Source: JBARKJ01 sp049801375
GTDB lineage: Bacteria; Nitrospirota; JACRHJ01
Length of the DNA stretch: 16,237 nucleotides
Assembly: GCA_049801375.1 (NCBI GenBank)
Contig: JBARKJ010000097.1
Span: forward strand, 1 to 16,237
Direction: 5' to 3'
The notes beneath the pieces are model-generated. The model saw only the letters and a program-made list of their open reading frames with translations. It was not told the DNA's origin and searched no databases. Made by a program: the position numbers and the translations under genes. Below, piece by piece: positions 1-7,212 of the stretch (the stretch's first letter is position 1; every line of letters starts with the position of its first letter).

Positions 1-420
1 AAAGACAACTGGAAGGGCGAGCTTGAACCTTTCTGGCCGAATGATGTCATCGACAAGGGGTTAATAGCCTGCGTCGTAATAGGCGTTTTCTTCGCGATAG
101 CCTTCTTCATGCCGAACCTCTTCCTTCCGCCCCATGAAATGCCGGCGGACTCGACGAACACGCCTCTGGCCGTGAAACCTGAATGGTACTTCCTGGCGGC
201 TTACCAGACGCTGAAGCTGTTCCCGACAAAATTTTTCGGGGGCGCTGCCGAGCTGATGGGGATGGGCGTGCAGGTAATAGCCATCACAGGACTCTTTCTC
301 CTGCCATTTCTGGACAGGGGCAGCGAGAAGAAATGGAAGTTGCGGCCCACGTTCCAAAAGGCTGTCATAGCCGGGGTAATAGTATTCGTAGGCCTGACCA
401 TTTGGGGCCACTTATCTTAA
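1..420 (+). CDS. Cytochrome b C-terminal part (bc/b6f-type complex), 5' truncated by the window edge
   Basis: The reading frame is open from the first base and gives 139 residues, so the start lies outside the window. It matches the C-terminal domain of cytochrome b, or subunit IV of split cytochrome b6f-type complexes. An EPFWPND stretch precedes a first membrane helix (visible residues about 21-38). The quinol-oxidation-site motif PEWY is at 60-63. Two more hydrophobic segments follow at about 84-104 and 118-135. The family sits in the cytoplasmic membrane and oxidises quinol, passing electrons to a c-type cytochrome. The next gene encodes a membrane-tethered cytochrome c that could be such a partner. 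Whether this is a fused cytochrome b or a separate subunit IV cannot be decided, because the N-terminal side is missing. Confidence 0.9.
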   Translation, partial: KDNWKGELEPFWPNDVIDKGLIACVVIGVFFAIAFFMPNLFLPPHEMPADSTNTPLAVKPEWYFLAAYQTLKLFPTKFFGGAAELMGMGVQVIAITGLFLLPFLDRGSEKKWKLRPTFQKAVIAGVIVFVGLTIWGHLS

Positions 421-442
421 ATTTGCACGGAAGGAGCAACCA

Positions 443-979
443 GTGACAGGGAGAGTAAGAGGACTTCTTTTCATAGCGGCTCTCGCCGTACTTCTCGCTC
501 CCGCTTACGCGGCGGCGAAGGACAACTACTGCGGCGAGTGCCATACCGCAAGAGAAATTGCGTCCTTCGGGAGTCTGACGAGGTGGGACAGAAGCACATA
601 CCAGCAGAAGGACACGCTCTGCCCGGGGCTCTTCGAAATTAAGAAAGAGCAGTACTTCACGGAGAGCAGACTCCTGAAATACGACAACTTCCTCACCGCG
701 ATGGAAGAGCAGACGCGGAGATACCCGGAATATTTGAGAGAGGACCTGGTCAAGTACGGGGTGCAGTACGCGGACCTGAAAGGCCAGGATGTGGATTCGA
801 TAGACGCCTTCGCGGTGCCGAACTTAAAGATCAAGAAGAACATGGGGGAGCTGTACGGGACCTTCAACAAGCTCCGCGAAGACTACAAAATGGAAAAGGT
901 GATCGGGCTGGGGCTGCTGGCGGTAGTCATTATCTCCCTGCTCTTCTTCCTGGGGCTCAAGAAAACCGTAAAGGAATAA
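443..979 (+). CDS. Membrane-anchored monoheme cytochrome c-like protein
   Basis: The protein has 178 residues and a GTG start, with AAGGAG about 7 bases upstream. An N-terminal hydrophobic signal (about 6-24, ending near AYAAA) suggests export. Directly after it is one CxxCH heme c motif (C30-G-E-C33-H34). A lone Cys60 and a charged region follow, then one C-terminal membrane helix at about 153-171 with a Lys-rich cytoplasmic end. This topology puts a single heme at the outer face, tethered by the tail. The gene follows the cytochrome b gene by 22 bases, so it is probably the c-type cytochrome of the same quinol-oxidising complex. No methionine is clearly identifiable as the distal heme ligand. 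The protein is not a standard cytochrome c1 or f by length or motif order, so the exact family is unassigned. Confidence 0.8.
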   Translation: MTGRVRGLLFIAALAVLLAPAYAAAKDNYCGECHTAREIASFGSLTRWDRSTYQQKDTLCPGLFEIKKEQYFTESRLLKYDNFLTAMEEQTRRYPEYLREDLVKYGVQYADLKGQDVDSIDAFAVPNLKIKKNMGELYGTFNKLREDYKMEKVIGLGLLAVVIISLLFFLGLKKTVKE

Positions 980-992
980 CGAGGTCTAAAGG

Positions 993-2780
993 ATGCTCAA
1001 AAGAATATTCGCAATAACATGTGCTGTTGCACTTCTGGCCGTCCTTTCCTCCTGCAATGAGAAGGAAGGCAAAACGGTAGACCCCAAAGTTGTAGCGGCC
1101 GCCGTCGATAAGGCGGGCAAGACCGCAGACGCTCTGGACAATATGAATCTGAAGGCGTATGAGCTTGGAAGGCTTGGAGCCGCGATGGCGGAGCAAGGCG
1201 TCCCCGGCGCGTCCGAGACCCTTGACGGAGCCCTTAAACTGGCAACCGGCGTGCGGGCGCCATCGAACCTGGCGCTGGCGACAGAACTTCGCGATCAGTC
1301 TAAGGACTGGGGTCCCAAGGACAAGGAAGCCATTGCCCCCGCACTGGATAGAATTACCAACGACTCCACCCGCGTATGGGTAATCCGCTCCATAGCGGAG
1401 GGCATTGCCAAGTCTGACAGGGCTAAGGCCATGGGAATTCTGACCCAGGCCGCAAAAGACGCGGCAACCATACCTAACGAGAGGTATCGCGACCTGGATC
1501 TCCGGGGAATATCGGCGGCGCTAGCCGGGCTTGATTTATCGGCAGGGATGGGCGTGGCCGCGAATATCTCCGACCCGAGGGTCAGGTCCTGGGCTCTAAT
1601 GGAAGTGGGGAAGACGGCAAAGGCCGACGGCTCTAAGGATGCAGCCCAGGCATTTGCGGCCGCGGGCGACGCGGCGGAGGCGGTCTTGAAGATGGCGCCT
1701 TCGAGTGAGCTGTTAACCGATGCGACCCCCGCGGACGTTAAGGCAAAAGTCCTCGCTTCGGATGAAGGTAGATTGAAGGCATATGCGGCCAGGGCAATGG
1801 CCAACGCCGCCCTTGCGATGAAAGATTACGACCCGGCAAAATCATCGGCAATGTTCGCCAAGGCGGAAGAAATAGCCGATTCGATAGAGCAGCCGTACAC
1901 CAAGTCATACGCGATGAGCGACGTCGCCATGGCGCTTGCCGGCTCGAACGCGACCGAAGCGGACGCCTACGCCTCCAAGATTGCGGCGGGCCATGAAGAC
2001 GCGAAGTTCGCGGCTATAATGAAATGCGGGGCCTTGGACACCAACAAATGCAGCACCGGTTGCGATTCCGGCGAGATGGCCAAGGCAGTCGATGTCGCGG
2101 AATCTATAAAGGATCCCTATGACAGGGCGAAGGCGATGGAACTTACGGCAACCGCCCTGGCAAACTGTGACCCGAAGAAGGCAGAGGAAATCGCCGGGAA
2201 GATAGAATATACGACGCTTCAAAATTCGGTATTGGCGTCCCTTGCGGTTGCGGCCTCAAAAGCGGGAGATGACCAGTTTAAGAAGGCCCTCGATAAAATA
2301 GATGAGCCGAGGTTTGCCAAGGCGGAGGCGGTTTACACCAAGGCCTGTGCGCTGGACAGCGCCGCCGCGATAAAGGCGAAGGCGGACCCCGCCGCCGCTA
2401 TAAAAATTTACAATAAGGCCGCCACGGGCGCTGCTGACGCAAATAGCCAGGCGCTACAGTGGAAGATAGCGGTGGAACTTTGCAATCTGGACCCGACCAA
2501 GCTTACGGATTACGCGGCAAAACTTGAAGGGGATGACGCTACCAAGGCAACCGCTCTCGCCGAGATCGCGGCGGATTGGTCGGCTAAGGGCGATTACCGT
2601 TCTCCCATGGTCTGGGACATGGCGGTGAAGTCCGCAGCGGCAGTGGACGATAATACCGCTTCGGCGGAGCTTCTGAGCAAGATCGCTTCATCCTGTGCGA
2701 AATATGATAAGGCCAAGGCCGCGGCCATATTCGGCAAGGCCTTAGAGAAGGCTGGTAAAATAGGCGTAGTCCAAAGTTGA
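993..2780 (+). CDS. Large Ala-rich helical-repeat lipoprotein, function unknown
   Basis: The protein has 595 residues. The N-terminus is a lipoprotein signal: a basic start, a hydrophobic core and the lipobox LSSC, with Cys21 as the lipidation site. Asn follows it rather than Asp, so outer-membrane sorting is likely. The remainder is almost entirely Ala-, Lys- and Asp-rich helices arranged as degenerate repeats of roughly 60-70 residues. Blocks such as DPYDRAKAMELTATALA and EQPYTKSYAMSDVAMALAG recur, which suggests a HEAT/TPR-like solenoid. Three cysteines cluster at 345, 353 and 357. No catalytic motif is visible. The gene is 13 bases after the cytochrome c gene and 28 bases before dsrE, so it is probably cotranscribed with both. 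It could be a scaffold for extracytoplasmic redox proteins, but that is a guess from location. I do not recognise the family. Confidence 0.75.
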   Translation: MLKRIFAITCAVALLAVLSSCNEKEGKTVDPKVVAAAVDKAGKTADALDNMNLKAYELGRLGAAMAEQGVPGASETLDGALKLATGVRAPSNLALATELRDQSKDWGPKDKEAIAPALDRITNDSTRVWVIRSIAEGIAKSDRAKAMGILTQAAKDAATIPNERYRDLDLRGISAALAGLDLSAGMGVAANISDPRVRSWALMEVGKTAKADGSKDAAQAFAAAGDAAEAVLKMAPSSELLTDATPADVKAKVLASDEGRLKAYAARAMANAALAMKDYDPAKSSAMFAKAEEIADSIEQPYTKSYAMSDVAMALAGSNATEADAYASKIAAGHEDAKFAAIMKCGALDTNKCSTGCDSGEMAKAVDVAESIKDPYDRAKAMELTATALANCDPKKAEEIAGKIEYTTLQNSVLASLAVAASKAGDDQFKKALDKIDEPRFAKAEAVYTKACALDSAAAIKAKADPAAAIKIYNKAATGAADANSQALQWKIAVELCNLDPTKLTDYAAKLEGDDATKATALAEIAADWSAKGDYRSPMVWDMAVKSAAAVDDNTASAELLSKIASSCAKYDKAKAAAIFGKALEKAGKIGVVQS

Positions 2781-2808
2781 CGGCAAGAACCTTAATAGGA
2801 GGAACCCA

Positions 2809-3165
2809 ATGAAAATAGGCGTAATGATACAGGAAGGCCCGTACAACCACCAGGCCTCCGACACCGCCTACAATTTTATCGAAGCGGCAATGGCGAAAGG
2901 CCATTCCATTCAGGGTGTTTTCTTGTATGACGACGCCGTATCAAACGTCGCCAAAAGCATGGAGCCGCCCATGGATGACAGGCATATAGCCAGGAGATGG
3001 TCGGAATTGGGGGCGAAAGGCGTGGACATAATAGTCTGCGTGGCGGCGGCGAAAAGGCGCGGCATAAACCCGAGCCTTATCGTGGACAATACCAGGATTT
3101 CCGGCTTAGGCCAGCTTAGCGAGATATGCACCGAAGCTGAGCGCGTCGTCACCTTCGGCGACTGA
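2809..3165 (+). CDS. dsrE: DsrE, sulfurtransferase subunit of DsrEFH
   Basis: The 118-residue protein is of the usual length for DsrE/TusD. It has the Rossmann-like DsrE fold pattern, with an N-terminal beta strand (KIGVMIQEGPYNH). The sulfur-binding cysteine is Cys77 in VDIIVCVAAAKRRGI, matching the active-site cysteine position of Allochromatium DsrE. A second cysteine is at 107. A strong TAGGAGGAA ribosome site precedes the ATG. DsrE is the large subunit of the cytoplasmic hexamer DsrE2F2H2, which takes persulfide from TusA-type carriers and passes it to DsrC. In sulfur oxidisers it feeds reverse DsrAB, whereas TusBCD homologues serve tRNA thiolation. Location directly ahead of dsrF, dsrH and dsrAB supports the dissimilatory form. 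tusD is the alternative name if the complex serves tRNA thiolation instead. Confidence 0.9.
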   Translation: MKIGVMIQEGPYNHQASDTAYNFIEAAMAKGHSIQGVFLYDDAVSNVAKSMEPPMDDRHIARRWSELGAKGVDIIVCVAAAKRRGINPSLIVDNTRISGLGQLSEICTEAERVVTFGD

Positions 3166-3182
3166 GGAAAGGAGACTCAAAA

Positions 3183-3539
3183 GTGGCAAAGATAATGTTC
3201 GTAAACAGAAATGCACCCCACGGGACGATATATGCCTGGGAGGGTCTCGAAGTCATCCTTATCTTCGGCGCGTACGAAAACGAACTCGCTGCGGTATATA
3301 TGGACGATGGCGTATTCTGCCTGAAGAAGGGCCAGGATACCTCCGGAATAGGCATAAAAGGGTTTATCAAGACCCTTCCGGTGCTCGAAGACTACGGCTG
3401 CGAAAAGATATACGTGGATAAGGAATCGATGGAGAAAAGGGGCCTCACGCCGGAAGATTTCGCAATACCGGTTGAGGTGATGGATTCGGCTGGGATCGGG
3501 AAGGCGATGGCGGAGCAGGACGTGATCCTGCCGTTCTAG
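3183..3539 (+). CDS. dsrF: DsrF, structural subunit of DsrEFH
   Basis: The 118-residue protein belongs to the DsrE/F family in the DsrF/TusC branch. GTG is the start, with AAAGGAGA upstream. The N-terminal strand with RNAPHG (residues 9-14) and the following AWEGLEVILIFGAYE are typical of DsrF/TusC. Cysteines occur at 46 (DGVFCLKKGQ) and 73 (DYGCEKIYVD). In the known hexamer DsrF is mainly structural, and the sulfur-handling cysteines lie on DsrE and DsrH. The gene sits 17 bases after dsrE and 16 bases before dsrH, in the order E-F-H seen in other dsr and tus operons. The call rests on motif, size and position together. Confidence 0.88.
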   Translation: MAKIMFVNRNAPHGTIYAWEGLEVILIFGAYENELAAVYMDDGVFCLKKGQDTSGIGIKGFIKTLPVLEDYGCEKIYVDKESMEKRGLTPEDFAIPVEVMDSAGIGKAMAEQDVILPF

Positions 3540-3555
3540 ATAAGGAGGAGCAACC

Positions 3556-3849
3556 GTGCTTCATATAGTAAATAAATCTCCGTACATGAAAGGTAGCCTG
3601 GAGAGCTGCATAAGGGTAGCGCAGAAGGACGACCCGATCCTGCTGATCGAAGACGCCGTACTCGGCGCCGCCGCCGGTGGAGGCATTGTGAACCTGGTTC
3701 AGGGCGCGATGAAAGATCATCAGATCTATGCCCTGGGCGCGGACCTCATGGCGAGAGGCATAGACGGCCTGATTCCCGGCGTGAAGGTTGTGGACTATGG
3801 CGGGTTTGTCGAGCTTGTCGAACAGCACAGGACTATGACCTGGCTTTAA
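3556..3849 (+). CDS. dsrH: DsrH, small sulfur-relay subunit of DsrEFH
   Basis: The 97-residue protein is of DsrH/TusB size and opens with MLHIVNKSPYMKGSLESC. Cys18 matches the conserved cysteine near position 20 of DsrH. ALGADLMARGI and VDYGGFVELVEQH toward the C-terminus also fit the family. The GTG start has an AAGGAGGAG site 5-6 bases upstream. With both DsrE Cys77 and DsrH Cys18 present, the complex looks competent for persulfide transfer. The stop codon overlaps the start of the next gene in a TAATG junction, so translation of the HEAT protein is probably coupled to dsrH. Confidence 0.88.
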   Translation: MLHIVNKSPYMKGSLESCIRVAQKDDPILLIEDAVLGAAAGGGIVNLVQGAMKDHQIYALGADLMARGIDGLIPGVKVVDYGGFVELVEQHRTMTWL

Positions 3850-4532
3850 TGCGTAAGGACAGGAACATCCTGTCAGACCTTCTGCTTGCACGAAAATATC
3901 GGGAAGCGATGGACCTGATTAAAAATAGACATAGCCGTTTAAGGATCCTCCTGGGCCTTTTGTATTCCGAGGAAGAGCTGGTCAGGTGGAGGGCCGTGAC
4001 ATTGCTGGGGCTGATTGCCGCCGACGGTGAAACCGACCTTGCCCCGGCGGTGAAGAAGCTGCTGTGGTTTCTTAACGAAGAATCCAGCACGGTCGGCTGG
4101 TGTTCCGCGCAGGCTATCGCCGAGATATACAGAAACAATCCGGGCATGGCCAGGGACGCGATACGGGTAGTGCTCCACCTGTCGGACGACGAGGAATTAT
4201 CTCTGCCCGCCAACAGGAACACTCCCATACTCGCGGGATCCATCTGGGCCATCGGGATACTGGCGGAAGGCGAGCCGGCGCTTGTCTCGGAGATGGGTCC
4301 GGCGCTGACGGAATTTTTGAAAGACCCCGATCCCTCGATAAGGGGCTTTTCCGCATGGGCACTGGGCAGGATGGGTTTTCAGGGGGCGGAAGAAGGACTC
4401 AAGGCGCTTGCCGGGGATGATTCATTAATTAACCTTTACGAAGATGATTCACTTAAAAATATTACTGTAGCGCGCGCCGCAGGAGACGCGCTTGAAAATA
4501 TTCAGAAAAAAAGCGGAGAACGAAGGAGGTGA
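3849..4532 (+). CDS. HEAT-repeat protein between dsrH and dsrA
   Basis: The 227-residue protein has no signal peptide and no membrane helix, so it is probably cytoplasmic. It is built of HEAT/PBS-lyase-type repeats. Recognisable units include EELVRWRAVTLLGLIA (near 38-53), STVGWCSAQAIAEIY, LAGSIWAIGILAEGE and the classical DPDPSIRGFSAWALGRMG (about 159-176). A last repeat with VARAAGDALENI is followed by a basic tail. No catalytic residues are visible, and such repeats normally mediate protein-protein contacts. The start codon shares one base with the dsrH stop (TAATG) and has no ribosome site of its own, so it is translationally coupled. Its fixed place between dsrEFH and dsrAB suggests a partner of the sulfite reductase or of the sulfur relay, but that is inference. 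A relative of bilin-lyase HEAT proteins is the alternative by fold only. Confidence 0.82.
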   Translation: MRKDRNILSDLLLARKYREAMDLIKNRHSRLRILLGLLYSEEELVRWRAVTLLGLIAADGETDLAPAVKKLLWFLNEESSTVGWCSAQAIAEIYRNNPGMARDAIRVVLHLSDDEELSLPANRNTPILAGSIWAIGILAEGEPALVSEMGPALTEFLKDPDPSIRGFSAWALGRMGFQGAEEGLKALAGDDSLINLYEDDSLKNITVARAAGDALENIQKKSGERRR

Positions 4533-4534
4533 GG

Positions 4535-4550
4535 AAAGCCAGGCGGCTTT
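4535..4550 (+). promoter_or_regulatory. Small hairpin in the dsrA leader
   Basis: A 6-bp stem (AAAGCC / GGCTTT) closes a 4-base loop, immediately after the HEAT-gene stop and about 45 bases before the dsrA start. A broken T-rich stretch follows (AGGTTTTAG, then CACTTTTTATACA). It may weakly attenuate readthrough or protect a processed dsrA 5' end. TATACA at 4570-4575 could be a -10 element for dsrA, but no convincing -35 lies 16-18 bases upstream. The stem is short, so confidence is low. Confidence 0.25.
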
Positions 4551-4596
4551 AGGTTTTAGAGTCACTTTTTATACACCAGAAAAGGAGAAAGCACTG

Positions 4597-5781
4597 ATGT
4601 CTGATACCCCATTGATTGACCAGCTTGAAACCGGCCCATGGCCGAGCTTCATCAGCGACATAAAGCGCATGGCCAAAACTAATGCCATGTGCAAGGACCT
4701 TCTGGGGCTCCTCGAAATGTCCTACAAGGACAAGAGGACGCACTGGAAACACGGCGGCATAGTCGGCGTCCGCGGCTACGGCGGCGGCATCATAGGCCGC
4801 TATTCCGATTCCCCTGAGATGTTCCCGAACGTATCCCACTTCCACACCGTCCGCGTCAACCAGCCGGCCGGGTGGTTCTACAACACGTCTTCTCTCCGTT
4901 ACCTCTGCGACCTCTGGGAGAAGCACGGCTCGGGCCTCACGAACATGCACGGCTCGACCGGCGACATGGTCATGCTCGGCACCACGACCGAACACCTTGA
5001 GGACATCTTCACCGACCTCTCGGAGCATGGCTGGGATCTGGGCGGCTCCGGCTCGGACGTCCGTACCCCGTCCTGCTGCAACGGCATGGCCCGCTGCGAG
5101 TACGCCTGCATCGATACCATGAACATATGCCACGACATAACGAACGAGTACCAGGACGAGCTTCACAGGCCGGCCTTCCCGTACAAGTTCAAGTTCAAAT
5201 TCTCGGGTTGCCCGAACGACTGCGTCGCATCCATCGCGCGTTCCGACTGCTCCGTCATCGGGACCTGGAGGGACGCCATACAGCAGGACGATGCCGCCGT
5301 GGCCGAGTATGCCAAGGGCGGGAAAATCGACATAGCGAACGACGTCGTCGGGAAATGCCCGACTGGCTGCATGTCCTGGGACGGCTCGAAGCTCTCGATA
5401 GACAACTCCAACTGCAACCGCTGCATGCACTGCATAAACCTCATGCCGAAGGCGCTCCGCCCCGGCAAGGACAAAGGCGCGATGGTACTGCTTGGCGCGA
5501 AGGCCCCGATCGTCCAGGGCGCGCTGCTGGCATCCGTCGTAGTGCCGTTTATAAAGATGGAAGCCCCTTACACCGAGTTCAAGGAGCTTATCGCGAAGAT
5601 ATGGGAAGTATGGGATGAGCACGGCGAGAGCAGGGAGCGCATAGGCGAGATGATCGTGCGCATAGGCAAGGGCAACTTCATCGAAGAAGTAGGCCTGGAG
5701 CCGGTCCCGTCCATGATAAAGGAGCCGAGGTCCAACCCCTACATCTTCTACGAAGAGTTCTTTGAAGAAGAAGAGGCATAG
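4597..5781 (+). CDS. dsrA: Dissimilatory sulfite reductase alpha subunit DsrA
   Basis: DsrA pairs with DsrB in a cytoplasmic alpha2beta2 siroheme enzyme that reduces sulfite by six electrons toward sulfide or a DsrC trisulfide; reverse forms oxidise sulfur. I take ATG 4597 (394 residues), because the N-terminus (PLIDQLETGPWPSF) then aligns with known DsrA and AAAGGAGA sits upstream. The frame is open further to a TTG at 4492, but that would overlap the HEAT gene. The siroheme-[4Fe-4S] motif CX5C...CX3C is present at C161/C167 and C205/C209. The inserted ferredoxin domain has C254, C258, C273, C276 and C279. No frameshift or missing ligand is seen. Whether the enzyme is reductive or reverse type needs a tree; the neighbouring dsrD favours reduction. 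Confidence 0.97.
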   Translation: MSDTPLIDQLETGPWPSFISDIKRMAKTNAMCKDLLGLLEMSYKDKRTHWKHGGIVGVRGYGGGIIGRYSDSPEMFPNVSHFHTVRVNQPAGWFYNTSSLRYLCDLWEKHGSGLTNMHGSTGDMVMLGTTTEHLEDIFTDLSEHGWDLGGSGSDVRTPSCCNGMARCEYACIDTMNICHDITNEYQDELHRPAFPYKFKFKFSGCPNDCVASIARSDCSVIGTWRDAIQQDDAAVAEYAKGGKIDIANDVVGKCPTGCMSWDGSKLSIDNSNCNRCMHCINLMPKALRPGKDKGAMVLLGAKAPIVQGALLASVVVPFIKMEAPYTEFKELIAKIWEVWDEHGESRERIGEMIVRIGKGNFIEEVGLEPVPSMIKEPRSNPYIFYEEFFEEEEA

Positions 5782-5809
5782 GCGGGAGGTTCATCCGGGT
5801 TGTTGTAGT

Positions 5810-5846
5810 AGTTTAATATAAATAAACTGATGAATAAATAAATCAG
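5810..5846 (+). promoter_or_regulatory. AT-rich dsrA-dsrB spacer with two alternative small hairpins
   Basis: The 82-base gap between dsrA and dsrB contains a markedly AT-rich patch in an otherwise GC-rich region. One stem pairs AGTTTA (5810-5815) with TAAACT (5823-5828). A second pairs CTGAT (5827-5831) with ATCAG (5842-5846). They share bases 5827-5828, so they exclude each other when fully formed. The dsrB ribosome site (GGAGGG, 5850-5855) lies just downstream. Possible roles are a processing site, a stability element or tuning of dsrB translation. Both stems are weak and no known riboswitch is recognised. Confidence 0.3.
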
Positions 5847-5863
5847 ACGGAGGGATTAAGAAA

Positions 5864-6940
5864 ATGGCAGCTCCGAAGAGAAAGACAGACATAGGGCCAC
5901 CCCATTACGAACAGATGCTTCACCCGACGGTGAAGGCCAATTACGGAAAGTGGAAGTACCATGAGAATATCAAGCCGGGCGTCCTCATGCACGTCTCCGA
6001 GACCGGCGACAAGATCTACACAGTCAGGGGCGCGTCCTCGAGGCTTATCAGCATCGAGAAGATAAGGGATTACTGCAACCTGGCCGACAAGTACTGCGAC
6101 GGCTACTTAAGGTTCACAAGCCGCAACAACGTCGAGTTCCTGACTGAAAAGGAAGCCAACGTCCAGCCGCTGATCGACGAGATGAACAAGCAGGGCATCC
6201 CCGTCGGCGGCACCGGCAACAGCATCTCCAATATCGTCCATACCCAGGGCTGGGTACATTGCCACAGCTCCGCGACGGACGCCTCCGGCGTGGTCAAGGC
6301 GACCATGGACGAACTGATGGATTACTTCACGTCCATGACCCTTCCCGCGCATTTACGGATAGCGGTCGCCTGCTGCCTCAACATGTGCGGCGCCGTCCAC
6401 TGCTCGGACATCTCGATCCTCGGCATACACAGGACCCCGCCGACCATCGACCACTCCAAGCTCGGCAACATGTGCGAGATACCGTCAACCGTCGCCTCCT
6501 GCCCGAAGGCCGCCATACGTCCGAAGATGGTCGATGGCAAGCAGTCGGTCGAGGTTATGGAAGACCTCTGCATGTACTGCGGCAACTGCTACACCGTATG
6601 CCCCGCGATGCCGATAGCGAATCCGCTTAACGACGGCATCTCGATATGGGTCGGCGGCAAGGTCTCGAACTCCAGGCACGAGCCGATGTTCTCGAAGCTC
6701 GCGATACCGTACCTCCCGAACAACCCGCCGCGCTGGCCGGAAGTCACCTCGGCGGTAAAGAACATCGTCGAGACCTACGCGGGAGACGCGAAGAAGTACG
6801 AGAGGGTCGGCGAGTGGATAAACAGGATAGGCTGGCAGAAGTTCTTCGAGAAGACCGGCCTCGAGTTCACGAAGTACCACATTGACGACTTTACACTGGC
6901 GTCCAGCACGTACAATTCCTCTACACATGTCAAATTTTAG
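5864..6940 (+). CDS. dsrB: Dissimilatory sulfite reductase beta subunit DsrB
   Basis: The 358-residue protein is of normal DsrB length. It carries the catalytic-siroheme cluster motif CX36CCX3C at C133, C170, C171 and C175, with exactly 36 residues between the first two cysteines. A ferredoxin domain follows with C236, C239, C242 and C246 (CMYCGNCYTVCP), plus C213 in ASCPKAAIRP. DsrB holds the functional siroheme and forms the dimer interface with DsrA, and DsrC docks its C-terminal arm into the cleft between them. The ATG at 5864 has GGAGGG upstream. dsrB follows dsrA after an unusual AT-rich spacer and leads directly into dsrD. All expected ligands are present, so the enzyme should be active. 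Confidence 0.97.
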   Translation: MAAPKRKTDIGPPHYEQMLHPTVKANYGKWKYHENIKPGVLMHVSETGDKIYTVRGASSRLISIEKIRDYCNLADKYCDGYLRFTSRNNVEFLTEKEANVQPLIDEMNKQGIPVGGTGNSISNIVHTQGWVHCHSSATDASGVVKATMDELMDYFTSMTLPAHLRIAVACCLNMCGAVHCSDISILGIHRTPPTIDHSKLGNMCEIPSTVASCPKAAIRPKMVDGKQSVEVMEDLCMYCGNCYTVCPAMPIANPLNDGISIWVGGKVSNSRHEPMFSKLAIPYLPNNPPRWPEVTSAVKNIVETYAGDAKKYERVGEWINRIGWQKFFEKTGLEFTKYHIDDFTLASSTYNSSTHVKF

Positions 6941-6952
6941 GGGGGTATGATC

Positions 6953-7198
6953 ATGGCGTCCATAGAAGAGATAAAAGACTACATATTTCACAAAGTGGAG
7001 TCTTACGCTGGCAAGAAGCAGGTGAAGGTACCGATTCTCAGCCAGGAAGTGATCGAGCATTTCGGCGAGGCCGAATGTTCGAAGAAGGACGTGAAGCAAG
7101 CCCTGAAGGAGCTTATAGACGACGAGAAACTCGTATATGGCTACTTCGGCGGCACTACACTCGAAATACCGCACACAGAAGGAAGCGCGAACGCGTAA
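6953..7198 (+). CDS. dsrD: DsrD, winged-helix regulator of DsrAB
   Basis: This small, charged protein (81 residues) matches the winged-helix DsrD family. It has helix-rich ASIEEIKDYIFHKVES, then EAECSKKDVKQALKELIDDEKL, and a C-terminal wing VYGYFGGTTLEI. In that family DsrD stimulates sulfite reduction by DsrAB and is regarded as a marker of the reductive pathway. I prefer ATG 6953, because GGGGGG ends almost against an in-frame ATG at 6947 and fits 6953 better; the alternative adds two residues. The gene is immediately downstream of dsrB, the classical place. The unusual point is its presence beside dsrEFH and dsrL, which are more often linked to oxidation or disproportionation. Confidence 0.88.
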   Translation: MASIEEIKDYIFHKVESYAGKKQVKVPILSQEVIEHFGEAECSKKDVKQALKELIDDEKLVYGYFGGTTLEIPHTEGSANA

Positions 7199-7212
7199 AC
7201 GGAGAATGAAAA

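Noticed and set aside
4492..4596. N-terminal extension of DsrA from a TTG at 4492
   Set aside because: It would overlap the HEAT gene by 41 bases and add 35 residues absent from the DsrA family; ATG 4597 has a ribosome site and the expected N-terminus.
4549..5622. Long open frame (357 codons) on the minus strand opposite dsrA
   Set aside because: Shadow of a GC-rich conserved gene; dsrA on the plus strand carries every expected cysteine motif.
6485..7174. Minus-strand open frame of 229 codons over the dsrB end and dsrD
   Set aside because: Composition is typical of an antisense shadow, and both plus-strand genes are strongly supported.
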